Origin: Streptomyces californicus
GTDB lineage: Bacteria; Actinomycetota; Actinomycetes; Streptomycetales; Streptomycetaceae
Assembly (NCBI RefSeq): GCF_000717645.1
Contig: NZ_JNZZ01000020.1
Location: 57,449-121,448, forward strand
Direction of reading: 5' to 3'
DNA length: 64,000 nucleotides
Part shown: piece by piece, positions 9,369-17,265 of the stretch
Position numbering within the stretch: the stretch's first letter is position 1
How the letters are laid out: each line of letters opens with the position of its first letter
Notes under the pieces: model-generated
Told to the model about the DNA's origin: nothing
The model's database searches: none
Seen by the model: only the letters and a program-made list of their open reading frames with translations
Position numbers and translations under genes: made by a program

Positions 9369-9866
9369 ATGATCACGATCAGACCCGCCCGGGAAGCCGA
9401 CCTCGACGGCTTCCTCACCCTGGCCTCCGAGGTCGAGCACTGGTTCGGGCCGATGGTCCACGAGCCGGGTTTCCACCGGGCGGTACGCGCCCACATCCGT
9501 GACGGGGCGGCCCTGGTGGCCGAGGCCGCCGACCCCGCGACAGCCGCGGAGCCCGGCCTGGCGGGCGGCCTGCTGTTCGGGCCCGAGCCGCCGACGTACC
9601 ACGTCCACTGGCTCGTCACCGCCGCCCGCCTCCGGGGCGCCGGCGTGGGCCGCCTGCTGATGGCGGAGGCGCTGCGCCGGTACGTCACCGGGCCCGGCAC
9701 CGTCGAGGTGATCACCTTCGGGCCCGACCACCCGGGCGCCGTGGAGAGCGGCGCCCGCGTCTTCTACGAGCGGCTCGGCTTCCGCCCCGGCGAACCCGCC
9801 GACCCGGGACCGGAGGGCGGCTCCCGCCAGCTCTACCGCCTCGACGTGCCCGTACGGCGGGGATGA
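9369..9866 (+). CDS. GNAT-family N-acetyltransferase
   Basis: A 165-residue protein beginning ITIRPAREADLDGFLTL, the usual first strand and helix of GNAT folds. Motif A is the acetyl-CoA pyrophosphate loop LRGAGVGRLLM near residues 91-101, and FYERLGFRPGEPAD near the end is motif B. The acceptor substrate is unknown. It starts 43 bp after the MBL gene, which suggests co-transcription, and converges on nagE2. Confidence 0.85.
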   Translation: MITIRPAREADLDGFLTLASEVEHWFGPMVHEPGFHRAVRAHIRDGAALVAEAADPATAAEPGLAGGLLFGPEPPTYHVHWLVTAARLRGAGVGRLLMAEALRRYVTGPGTVEVITFGPDHPGAVESGARVFYERLGFRPGEPADPGPEGGSRQLYRLDVPVRRG

Positions 9867-9943
9867 CCCGAGCCGCACACGGGTGAGGGCACACGGGCGT
9901 ACGGAGGCGAGCCCGCGCGGCCGCACCCGAACGGCCCGGGAAA

Positions 9944-9994
9944 CGCCGGAGCCCCCGCACCCGGGCGACATCCTCGGGTGCGGGGGCTCCGGCG
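9944..9994 (-). terminator. Terminator of nagE2
   Basis: A perfect 20-bp stem: 9944-9963 pairs with 9975-9994 around an 11-base loop. It lies 20 bp after the nagE2 stop and could also stop transcription from the GNAT gene. Confidence 0.85.
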
Positions 9995-10014
9995 TACCGG
10001 CAGCGGGCGGAGGC

Positions 10015-11280
<1,266 letters not shown>

Positions 11281-11360
11281 CAACTTCCTCCATGGGGGCA
11301 CGGTGCCGCCCAGGTCGTTGATGAAGGGAGGCGGCGACTCGACAGACGGCGGCAGAGAGC

Positions 11361-11376
11361 CGTGGTCTGGACCACT
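11361..11376. promoter_or_regulatory. DasR operator (dre), nagE2 promoter-distal of two boxes toward gene
   Basis: CGTGGTCTGGACCACT matches the dre palindrome (TGGTCTAGACCA-type core). It lies 81 bp upstream of the nagE2 start and 1 bp from a second dre box. Confidence 0.85.
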
Positions 11377-11377
11377 C

Positions 11378-11393
11378 AGTGGTGTAGACCAGT
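11378..11393. promoter_or_regulatory. DasR operator (dre), second box upstream of nagE2
   Basis: AGTGGTGTAGACCAGT is a second dre-type sequence, 17 bp in register from the first. The pair would let two DasR dimers bind side by side on this promoter. Confidence 0.85.
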
Positions 11394-11476
11394 TTTAGCA
11401 CGGTGAGGGTTAGATAAGGAACCTGCAATTCTCGCTTTGATTCGCAGTAGCAGATCCGGCACGTTCGGTGACACGG

Positions 11477-11512
11477 CGAAGGCCCCCGGACCAGGTGGTC
11501 CGGGGGCCTTCG
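11477..11512 (-). terminator. Terminator of nagE1
   Basis: A perfect 16-bp stem (11477-11492 with 11497-11512) with a 4-base AGGT loop, 51 bp after the nagE1 stop. It isolates nagE1 from nagE2. Confidence 0.85.
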
Positions 11513-11562
11513 GCGGGCCGAGGGGCGGTGGGCTCCAAGCCCCGCCGCCCTGCGCTCCGACG

Positions 11563-12825
11563 CTACTTCGTCAGATCCTTCTCCATCTCCTTCTCGATCT
11601 CCTCCGGTTCGCGCCCCGGTGTCTTGAGGTCGAACTTGGTGATCGCGAAGCGGAAGATCACGTAGTAGACGACGGCGAAGCACGCGCCGATCGGGATGAT
11701 CAGCCACGGTTTCGTGTCCAGATGCCAGTTCACGACGTAGTCGATCAGCCCCGCCGAGAAGCTGAACCCCGCGTGCACCCCCAGCAGCCAGGTGATGCCC
11801 ATCGACGCACCCGTGAGCACCGCGTGCACGCCGTACAGCAGCGGCGCGACGAACATGAACGAGAACTCCAGCGGCTCGGTCACCCCCGTCACGAACGAGG
11901 TCAGCGCCACCGACGCCATCAGCCCCGCCACCTCCTTGCGCCGCTCGGGCCGCGCGCAGTGCGTGATGGCGAGGGCGGCGGCGGGCAGGCCGAACATCAT
12001 GATCGGGAAGAAGCCCGAGGTGAACTGGCCCGCCGTCGGGTCCTCGGCGAAGAACCGGGAGATGTCCCCCTGCACCGTCTTGCCGTCCGCCCCGGTGAAC
12101 TCGCCCGCCTGGAACCAGAAGAACGTGTTCAGGAACTGGTGCATGCCGATCGGGATCAGCAGCCGGTTGGCGAAGCCGAAGATCGCCGCGCCCCACGAGC
12201 CGAGGTCGATCAACTGCTTGGAGAACCAGGTCAGCCCGTCGCCCACCGGCTGCCACAGCAGCCCGAACAGGGTGCCGAGGATGACGCAGAGGAACGCCAT
12301 CAGGATCGGCACCAGCCGCCGGCCGTTGAAGAAGCCGAGCCAGTCGACCAGCTTGGTCCGGTGGTAGCGCTGCCACACGACGGCCGTCAGCAGGCCGATC
12401 AGGATGCCGCCGAGCACGCCCGGGTTCTGCGGCTCGCCGTCCGGCAGCTCGTCGGTCACCGTGCCGTCGATCGGGAAGGCCGTCAGCACCCCCCGGTAGA
12501 CCAGGAAGCCGACGACGGCCGCCAGCGCGGTGGAGCCGTCGGCCTTCTTCGCGAACCCGATCGCCACCCCGATGCAGAACAGCAGGGGCAGGCCCAGCTC
12601 GCCGTCGAGGATCGCGCCGCCGCCGTTGAGCAGAACCTTGGAGGTCTTCTCCCAGAAGGCGCCGTTCAGATAGGAGTCGAAGAGATTGCCGAGGCTGACG
12701 AGCAGACCGGCGGCGGGGAGGACGGCCACCGGGAGCTGGAGGCTCCGCCCGACCTTCTGCAGGCCCTGGACCGGTCCGTTCCACCATTTCTGCCGCGGTG
12801 CGGCCGCAGCGGCGCTCGAACTCAT
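11563..12825 (-). CDS. nagE1: PTS GlcNAc EIIC paralogue (NagE1)
   Basis: A 420-residue EIIC protein, a close paralogue of NagE2: LQLPVAVLPAAGLLVSLGN start, IPIGMHQFLNTFFWFQAG loop and SFVTGVTEPLEFSFMFVAP. In S. coelicolor this copy is dispensable for GlcNAc uptake; here the frame is intact and all the family segments are present. The ATG at 12825 has GGGAGGAC just upstream. A single dre box sits about 43 bp upstream, in the region shared with the divergent nagF. Confidence 0.9.
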   Translation of the reverse strand: MSSSAAAAAPRQKWWNGPVQGLQKVGRSLQLPVAVLPAAGLLVSLGNLFDSYLNGAFWEKTSKVLLNGGGAILDGELGLPLLFCIGVAIGFAKKADGSTALAAVVGFLVYRGVLTAFPIDGTVTDELPDGEPQNPGVLGGILIGLLTAVVWQRYHRTKLVDWLGFFNGRRLVPILMAFLCVILGTLFGLLWQPVGDGLTWFSKQLIDLGSWGAAIFGFANRLLIPIGMHQFLNTFFWFQAGEFTGADGKTVQGDISRFFAEDPTAGQFTSGFFPIMMFGLPAAALAITHCARPERRKEVAGLMASVALTSFVTGVTEPLEFSFMFVAPLLYGVHAVLTGASMGITWLLGVHAGFSFSAGLIDYVVNWHLDTKPWLIIPIGACFAVVYYVIFRFAITKFDLKTPGREPEEIEKEMEKDLTK

Positions 12826-12867
12826 GGGCGTCCTCCCGGAACACTTCACGTTTGGCGGTCGTTGCAA

Positions 12868-12883
12868 ACTGGTGTAGACCAGT
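12868..12883. promoter_or_regulatory. DasR operator (dre) between nagE1 and nagF
   Basis: ACTGGTGTAGACCAGT is a near-perfect dre palindrome. It lies 43 bp upstream of nagE1 and 162 bp upstream of nagF, so one DasR dimer could control both divergent genes. Confidence 0.87.
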
Positions 12884-13045
12884 TGCGTCACGGTCCGGAG
12901 TCCGTACCGGAAGGCAGGGCACCGGTGATCGTCATCTTTCGGGATCGTCCGGTTACCCGCCCGCGAAGTTGGGCCAACCGTGCGTTACCGTGACGAAACG
13001 GACCCGCAGCGGGCGGCCGTCTGCGCGTGAAACAGGGAGAAGGAC

Positions 13046-13279
13046 ATGGCCACCAAGGCTGAGAAGATCGTCGCCGGGCTCGGCGGCATCGACAACATCG
13101 ACGAGATCGAAGGCTGCATCACCCGCCTCCGCACCGAGGTCCACGACCCCGAGAAGGTCGACGAAGCCGCCCTCAAGGCCGCCGGCGCCCACGGCGTCGT
13201 CAAGATGGGCACCGCGATCCAGGTCGTCATCGGCACCGACGCCGACCCCATCGCCGCCGACATCGAAGACATGATGTGA
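13046..13279 (+). CDS. nagF: PTS GlcNAc EIIB component (NagF)
   Basis: A 77-residue soluble IIB protein. Phosphorylated Cys24 lies in EGCITRLRTEV, the EIIB signature of the glucose/GlcNAc family, and VVKMGTAIQVVIG forms the C-terminal sheet. It receives phosphate from EIIA and passes it to GlcNAc bound by NagE1/NagE2. An AGGGAGAAGG ribosome-binding site precedes the ATG. It is divergent from nagE1 and shares the dre box at 12868. Confidence 0.92.
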   Translation: MATKAEKIVAGLGGIDNIDEIEGCITRLRTEVHDPEKVDEAALKAAGAHGVVKMGTAIQVVIGTDADPIAADIEDMM

Positions 13280-13304
13280 CCGGCTGACCCCCGCCGGACC
13301 CCAC

Positions 13305-13338
13305 GGGCCCCGACCTCCCCCCACGGAGGCCGGGGCCC
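13305..13338 (+). terminator. Terminator of nagF
   Basis: GGGCCCCGACCTCC pairs with GGAGGCCGGGGCCC with one mismatch, 25 bp after the nagF stop. The right arm is the start of the tandem repeat that follows. Confidence 0.65.
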
Positions 13339-13413
13339 GCGCCGTACCCCCTCTAGGGAGACCGGGGCTCCTGCCGTACCCCCTCTACGGAGGCCGGGGC
13401 CCGCGCCGTACCC
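13323..13413. repeat. 32-bp tandem repeat, 2.8 copies, after nagF
   Basis: Copies start at 13323, 13355 and 13387. Each begins A-C/G-GGAG-CCGGGG and ends CCGTACCCCCTCT. Copies 1 and 3 are almost identical; copy 2 differs at about six positions. Each contains the right arm of the nagF terminator. Confidence 0.8.
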
Positions 13414-13507
13414 ACCAGCACGGCCCCACCACCACGTCCCCGCCCACGGCGACCCAGCCCGGCGCACCCGAACGGAGCCACCCCCGCCAACGGATAAAGT
13501 CGCCCCC

Positions 13508-14245
13508 ATGTCTCGCATCGACGGCCGCACCCCCGACCGGCTCCGCCCCGTCACCATCGAACGCAACTGGAGCAAGCACGCCGAAGGCTCCGTCCTCATC
13601 GCCTTCGGCGACACCAAAGTCCTCTGCACCGCCTCCGTCACCGAAGGCGTCCCCCGCTGGCGTAAGGGCAGCGGCGAAGGCTGGGTCACCGCCGAGTACT
13701 CCATGCTCCCCCGCTCCACCAACACCCGCGGCGACCGCGAAGCCGTACGCGGCAAGATCGGCGGCCGCACCCACGAGATCAGCCGCCTGATCGGCCGCTC
13801 CCTGCGCGCCGTCATCGACTACAAGGCCCTCGGCGAGAACACCGTCGTCCTGGACTGCGACGTCCTCCAGGCCGACGGAGGCACCCGTACGGCCGCCATC
13901 ACCGGCGCCTACGTCGCCCTCGCCGACGCCGTCGCCTGGGCCCAGGGCAAGAAGATCGTCAAGGCCGGCCGCAAGCCGCTCACCGACACCGTCGCCGCCG
14001 TCAGCGTCGGCATCGTCGACGGCACCCCCCTCCTCGACCTCTGCTACGAGGAGGACGTCCGCGCCGAGACCGACATGAACGTCGTCTGCACCGGCGACGG
14101 CCGCTTCGTCGAGGTCCAGGGCACCGCCGAGGGCGCCCCCTTCGACCGCACCGAACTCGGCGCGCTCCTCGACCTCGCCACCGCCGGCTGCGTCGACCTC
14201 GCCGCACTCCAGCGCGAAGCGCTCGCGAGCACGCGGGACGCGTAG
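13508..14245 (+). CDS. rph: Ribonuclease PH
   Basis: A 245-residue phosphorolytic 3'-5' exoribonuclease that trims tRNA 3' ends. It opens with the family signature [13 protein letters not shown], then [27 protein letters not shown] and the C-terminal [17 protein letters not shown]. The length equals the family norm. The start is an ATG with a weak upstream site. It sits in the conserved Streptomyces order rph-small protein-rdgB. Confidence 0.96.
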   Translation: MSRIDGRTPDRLRPVTIERNWSKHAEGSVLIAFGDTKVLCTASVTEGVPRWRKGSGEGWVTAEYSMLPRSTNTRGDREAVRGKIGGRTHEISRLIGRSLRAVIDYKALGENTVVLDCDVLQADGGTRTAAITGAYVALADAVAWAQGKKIVKAGRKPLTDTVAAVSVGIVDGTPLLDLCYEEDVRAETDMNVVCTGDGRFVEVQGTAEGAPFDRTELGALLDLATAGCVDLAALQREALASTRDA

Positions 14246-14306
14246 CGACGCACCCCTCCCGGGTAAAGAAGCAACCACATACGCACCGCACAGCGTCGTT
14301 ACGAGC

Positions 14307-14336
14307 ACGGGCGTACGGGTCGAACCGTACGCCCGT
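14307..14336 (+). terminator. Terminator of rph
   Basis: A perfect 12-bp stem ACGGGCGTACGG (14307-14318) / CCGTACGCCCGT (14325-14336), loop of 6, about 60 bp after the rph stop. Confidence 0.75.
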
Positions 14337-14369
14337 CCACGTACGCGACCCCCGGGGAGGGACCGCACC

Positions 14370-14759
14370 ATGGCCTCGCGCCGCCACCAACGCCTCGCAC
14401 TCGCCACCGCCGCCGCCCTGCTGACGCTCACCACCGCCGCGGGCTGCGCCGGCCTCGACAAGGCACTCGACTGCGTCCGCACCGCCGACGCCATCGCCAC
14501 CAGCGTCAACAACCTCCAGCAGGCCGTCTCCAACGCCTCCGAGGACATCACCCAGGCGTCCGAGTCCCTCGACGAGATCGACCGCGAGCTGAAGAAGCTC
14601 GACGACACCACGGACAACGCCGACCTCTCCCAAGCCGTCGACGACCTCCAGGCGGGCGTCACCGAGGTCCGCAGGTCCATCGAGGCCGGCGACGCCACCC
14701 CCGACATCACCCCGGTGACGGACGCGGCCACGGAGATCGGCAAGGTCTGCAGCCCGTAG
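14370..14759 (+). CDS. Small secreted lipoprotein, unknown function
   Basis: A 129-residue protein with a basic start (MASRRHQRLAL), a hydrophobic segment, and a lipobox-like TAAGC with Cys26. The mature part is acidic and helical (SEDITQASESLDEIDRELKK), resembling a coiled coil, with two further Cys (in LDCVRTAD and the last residues KVCSP) that may form a disulfide. A GGGGAGGG site precedes the ATG. I do not recognise a named family. A homologue between rph and rdgB is usual in Streptomyces. Confidence 0.8.
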   Translation: MASRRHQRLALATAAALLTLTTAAGCAGLDKALDCVRTADAIATSVNNLQQAVSNASEDITQASESLDEIDRELKKLDDTTDNADLSQAVDDLQAGVTEVRRSIEAGDATPDITPVTDAATEIGKVCSP

Positions 14760-14849
14760 CCCCGGGAGAGAAGTGGGGGCCGGGGCCCCCGCCCGGCGCG
14801 GGCGGAGGACCGTGCCGGGAAGGCCGCCGGGCCCGGCGATAATCGCCCC

Positions 14850-15452
14850 ATGAAGCGCCTGATCCTCGCCACCCGCAACGCCGGGAAAATCACCGAACTC
14901 CACGCCATCCTCGCCGACGCGGGACTCGACCTCGACCTCGTCGGCGCGGACGCGTACCCCGACATCCCCGACGTCAAGGAGACCGGCGTCACCTTCGCCG
15001 AGAACGCGCTCCTCAAGGCCCACGCCCTGGCCCGCGCCACCGGCCACCCCGCCGTCGCCGACGACTCCGGCCTCTGCGTGGACGTCCTGGGCGGCGCCCC
15101 CGGCATCTTCTCGGCCCGCTGGTCCGGCACCCACGGCGACGACGAGGCCAATCTGAACCTGCTCCTGGCCCAGCTCGGCGACATCGACACCCCGCACCGC
15201 GGCGCCTGGTTCGCCTGCGCCGCCGCCCTGGCCCTCCCCGACGGCACGGAACGCGTGGTCGAGGGCCGCCTCAACGGCACCCTCCGCCACACCCCGTCGG
15301 GTACCCACGGCTTCGGCTACGACCCGATCCTCCAGCCCGAGGACGAGACCCGCACCTGCGCGGAACTGACCCCCGCGGAGAAGAACGCGATCAGCCACCG
15401 CGGCAAGGCGTTCCGGGCGCTGGTGCCGGTGGTGCGGGAGTTGGTGGGGTGA
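14850..15452 (+). CDS. rdgB: RdgB/HAM1-type XTP/dITP pyrophosphatase
   Basis: A 200-residue house-cleaning nucleotide pyrophosphatase that removes dITP, dXTP and ITP. The signature LATRNAGKITEL is at the N-terminus, ADDSGLCVDVLGGAPGIFSA in the middle, and GFGYDPILQPE and NAISHRGKAFRAL at the end. The length is typical. It is followed by the terminator at 15459-15503 and converges on the tRNA gene. Confidence 0.95.
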   Translation: MKRLILATRNAGKITELHAILADAGLDLDLVGADAYPDIPDVKETGVTFAENALLKAHALARATGHPAVADDSGLCVDVLGGAPGIFSARWSGTHGDDEANLNLLLAQLGDIDTPHRGAWFACAAALALPDGTERVVEGRLNGTLRHTPSGTHGFGYDPILQPEDETRTCAELTPAEKNAISHRGKAFRALVPVVRELVG

Positions 15453-15458
15453 CACGAG

Positions 15459-15503
15459 CGAGAGCGGCTGCTCTCTTCGTTTCGAAGGGAGCAGCCGCTC
15501 TCG
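15459..15503. terminator. Bidirectional terminator between rdgB and the tRNA
   Basis: A 21-bp stem with one G-T wobble and a TTT loop: 15459-15479 pairs with 15483-15503. It lies 6 bp after the rdgB stop and 5 bp after the tRNA 3' end on the other strand, so it probably serves both. Confidence 0.85.
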
Positions 15504-15508
15504 ACCTG

Positions 15509-15584
15509 TGGGCCCGGTGGGACTCGAACCCACGACACACCGGACCTAAACCGGCGCCCTCTTGGCCAGCTGGGGTACGGACCC
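15509..15584 (-). tRNA. tRNA with anticodon UAG (Leu by decoding), short variable arm
   Basis: A 76-nt cloverleaf on the minus strand. Acceptor GGGTCCG pairs with CGGGCCC (one G-T), with discriminator A73. The T-arm is GTGGG-TTCGAGT-CCCAC. The anticodon stem GCCGG/CCGGT encloses loop TTTAGGT, so the anticodon is TAG, reading CUA (Leu). The D-stem has only three pairs (CCC/GGG). The variable region is about 5 nt, whereas bacterial tRNA-Leu normally has a long class II arm. CCA is not encoded. The fold is sound; the charging identity is uncertain. Confidence 0.8.
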
Positions 15585-15596
15585 GCGTGCCCCACT

Positions 15597-16433
15597 CTAC
15601 TGTGCGAGGTGGCGGCGATTCGAGAAGGTTTGCGTCTGGCTGTGGCATGAGGGACACAGGTAACGGAGGTTCTCCCGGCGGTTGTCGAGCCGGTCGCCGT
15701 TGATGTGGTCGATCTCCAGGACGAGCCGCCTGCCGTGCCAGGTGTCTCCGGTACCGCACGTCACGCAGACATGCGGAACCCCGAGATCGTCCAGGGCCCG
15801 TCGCAGCCGAGCCGTCTTCGCCCGAGGAGTTCCGGGGGCCAGGCGACGGAGTGTCTCCGCCGCGGACCTGCGGTTCGGTGAGCGCGTTCCGCGACTGTGC
15901 CCCTGTCCGGTGAAGTGCTCCACGGACAAGCCGTAGGCATCGATGTCCCGCTTCACCCGGGCGCGAGCGGCGTTGTTCTTGTCGCTCAGGCCCAGGGCTC
16001 TCAAGACACCGGCCAGGCTGTGGGACGCGGCGACCGCCCGCGACAGGTCGGCGCGTGGAGTCGAGGGAGTTCCGTACCGGCGGCCACTGGTGAAGTGGGA
16101 GGTGTCGATGCCGAGCCGGTCCATCCTTTTGCGCAGGTAGCCGTAAGGGCTGTCGGTCGGCGGAAGGCCCAGGTACGTGAACATCTCCCGGATGCTCTGC
16201 GACCGGGCGGCGGCTTCGGCGAGGAGTTCACGCGGGTAGGCGCGTCGCGCTCGCGGAGGGAGGTCTTCGTCCACGAAGTGGGACGTGTCGACTCCGTAGT
16301 GCGCGAGCCGCGACCGGACGTAGCGCAGGGATCGGCTGCCCAAGGGGGCGCCGAGGCGGCGCAGGAGATCCACGAGGCTGCCCGATTCCGAGGCCGCGCG
16401 CGCCAGCAGGTCTCGTGGGTAGGCGGCGCTCAC
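15597..16433 (-). CDS. HNH endonuclease with modular N-terminal repeats (second of tandem pair)
   Basis: A 278-residue protein. Three units of about 55 residues share the pattern YPRELL..AA..S.S..E-(F/L)-...LG....S..YLRKR(M)D..GIDTSHF, starting near residues 5, 60 and 115. Then comes a C-terminal HNH domain: CVTCGTGDTWHGRRLVLEID, HINGDRLDNRRENLRYLCP and SCHSQTQTF, with two CxxC zinc-knuckle pairs. The units look like small helical DNA-binding modules. The GTG start overlaps the upstream HNH gene stop by 4 bp (GTGA). It ends 13 bp from the tRNA. Target and role are unknown; mobile-type or restriction-type nuclease are both possible. Confidence 0.83.
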   Translation of the reverse strand: MSAAYPRDLLARAASESGSLVDLLRRLGAPLGSRSLRYVRSRLAHYGVDTSHFVDEDLPPRARRAYPRELLAEAAARSQSIREMFTYLGLPPTDSPYGYLRKRMDRLGIDTSHFTSGRRYGTPSTPRADLSRAVAASHSLAGVLRALGLSDKNNAARARVKRDIDAYGLSVEHFTGQGHSRGTRSPNRRSAAETLRRLAPGTPRAKTARLRRALDDLGVPHVCVTCGTGDTWHGRRLVLEIDHINGDRLDNRRENLRYLCPSCHSQTQTFSNRRHLAQ

Positions 16434-17065
16434 GCCGCGCTCCCGCGCTTGCGGCCACGGTAGGTGTCGGTCGCCGCATGGCAGTTGTGACAGAGAAGGC
16501 GCAGATTCTCCGGACGGTTGTCCCACCAGTCGCCGTTGACGTGGTCCACTTCGAGCCGGAGCGGCTGCCCCATCCACTCCCCGGTGTTGCCGCATCCGTC
16601 GCACTTGTCCTCGACACCCCTGCGTACGAGCTCTCTGCGGAGCCGTTCGCCGGGGACTCTGCCGTCCGCGGGAGTACGGAGAGCCAGGCGGTCGACGGCC
16701 GGGCCCGAGGCCCTTCGGCTGCCGAGCGACCCCGTGGTGAAGTGTGAGGTGTCGATGCCCAGAGCGCTGATGCGGCGGCTGATGTGGGCGTGGTTGCCGC
16801 CCACCGGGCTGATGCCCAACCTCCGTACGACCTCGGCGACACTTGTGGAGCATGCGACCAACTCGCGCAGTCTCTCTTCCGTGTGGCGTACTGACAGGTC
16901 GGCGAAGTGCGTGATGTCCACGCCCGCCTCGGACATCTTCTTGCGCAGATAGCTCCGACTGCCCGGTGTCGGTTTCCCGCCGCACCACAGCACGGCCTCG
17001 GTGGAGTTCGTCGTCATGCGCGCCGCTTCCTCCAGCAGCTCGCGCGTGTAGCGAACCGTCCCCAT
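16430..17065 (-). CDS. HNH endonuclease with modular N-terminal repeats (first of tandem pair)
   Basis: A 211-residue paralogue of the next gene with two of the 55-residue units (YTRELLEEAARMTTNSTEAV ... GVDITHF and HTEERLRELVACSTSVAEVV ... GIDTSHF). A linker and an HNH domain follow: CDGCGNTGEWMGQPLRLEVD, HVNGDWWDNRPENLRLLCHN, CHAATDTY. The Cys pairs and the DH...N...H order are complete, so the nuclease looks active. The two genes overlap and are probably translated together. They share the architecture but not the repeat number, which points to a duplication with loss or gain of a module. Confidence 0.83.
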   Translation of the reverse strand: MGTVRYTRELLEEAARMTTNSTEAVLWCGGKPTPGSRSYLRKKMSEAGVDITHFADLSVRHTEERLRELVACSTSVAEVVRRLGISPVGGNHAHISRRISALGIDTSHFTTGSLGSRRASGPAVDRLALRTPADGRVPGERLRRELVRRGVEDKCDGCGNTGEWMGQPLRLEVDHVNGDWWDNRPENLRLLCHNCHAATDTYRGRKRGSAA

Positions 17066-17177
17066 GCCCCCTCCGATCCCCGCCGCGCAAACGTTCGCGG
17101 CCCCGTACGGAGTAACGAACCGTCTATCGGACGGTCACGCGCGAAAAGCGGCGAGGGTGGTGGGGAGCCCGTGCAAA

Positions 17178-17224
17178 GCGGAACGGCCCGCGCCGCTCGA
17201 CGCGAGCAGTGCGGGCCGTTCCGC
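17178..17224 (-). terminator. Terminator of the MFS gene
   Basis: A perfect 14-bp stem GCGGAACGGCCCGC (17178-17191) / 17211-17224. The 19-base loop contains its own 5-bp hairpin GCTCG-CGAGC. A partial copy of the right arm follows at about 17231-17244. It lies 42 bp beyond the MFS stop. Confidence 0.75.
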
Positions 17225-17265
17225 CGAGGGTGCGGGCCGTTCCTCCGGGGGAGGGGCGGGAGGGG

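Noticed and set aside
11563..12825. nagE1 as a pseudogene
   Set aside because: The frame is intact, all conserved EIIC segments are present, and the ribosome-binding site and dre box are in place.
13323..13413. Possible CRISPR array
   Set aside because: Repeats are directly adjacent with no spacers, and no cas genes exist in the window.
15509..17065. tRNA-linked integrative element
   Set aside because: No integrase, excisionase or direct repeat of the tRNA end was found; only the HNH pair adjoins it.
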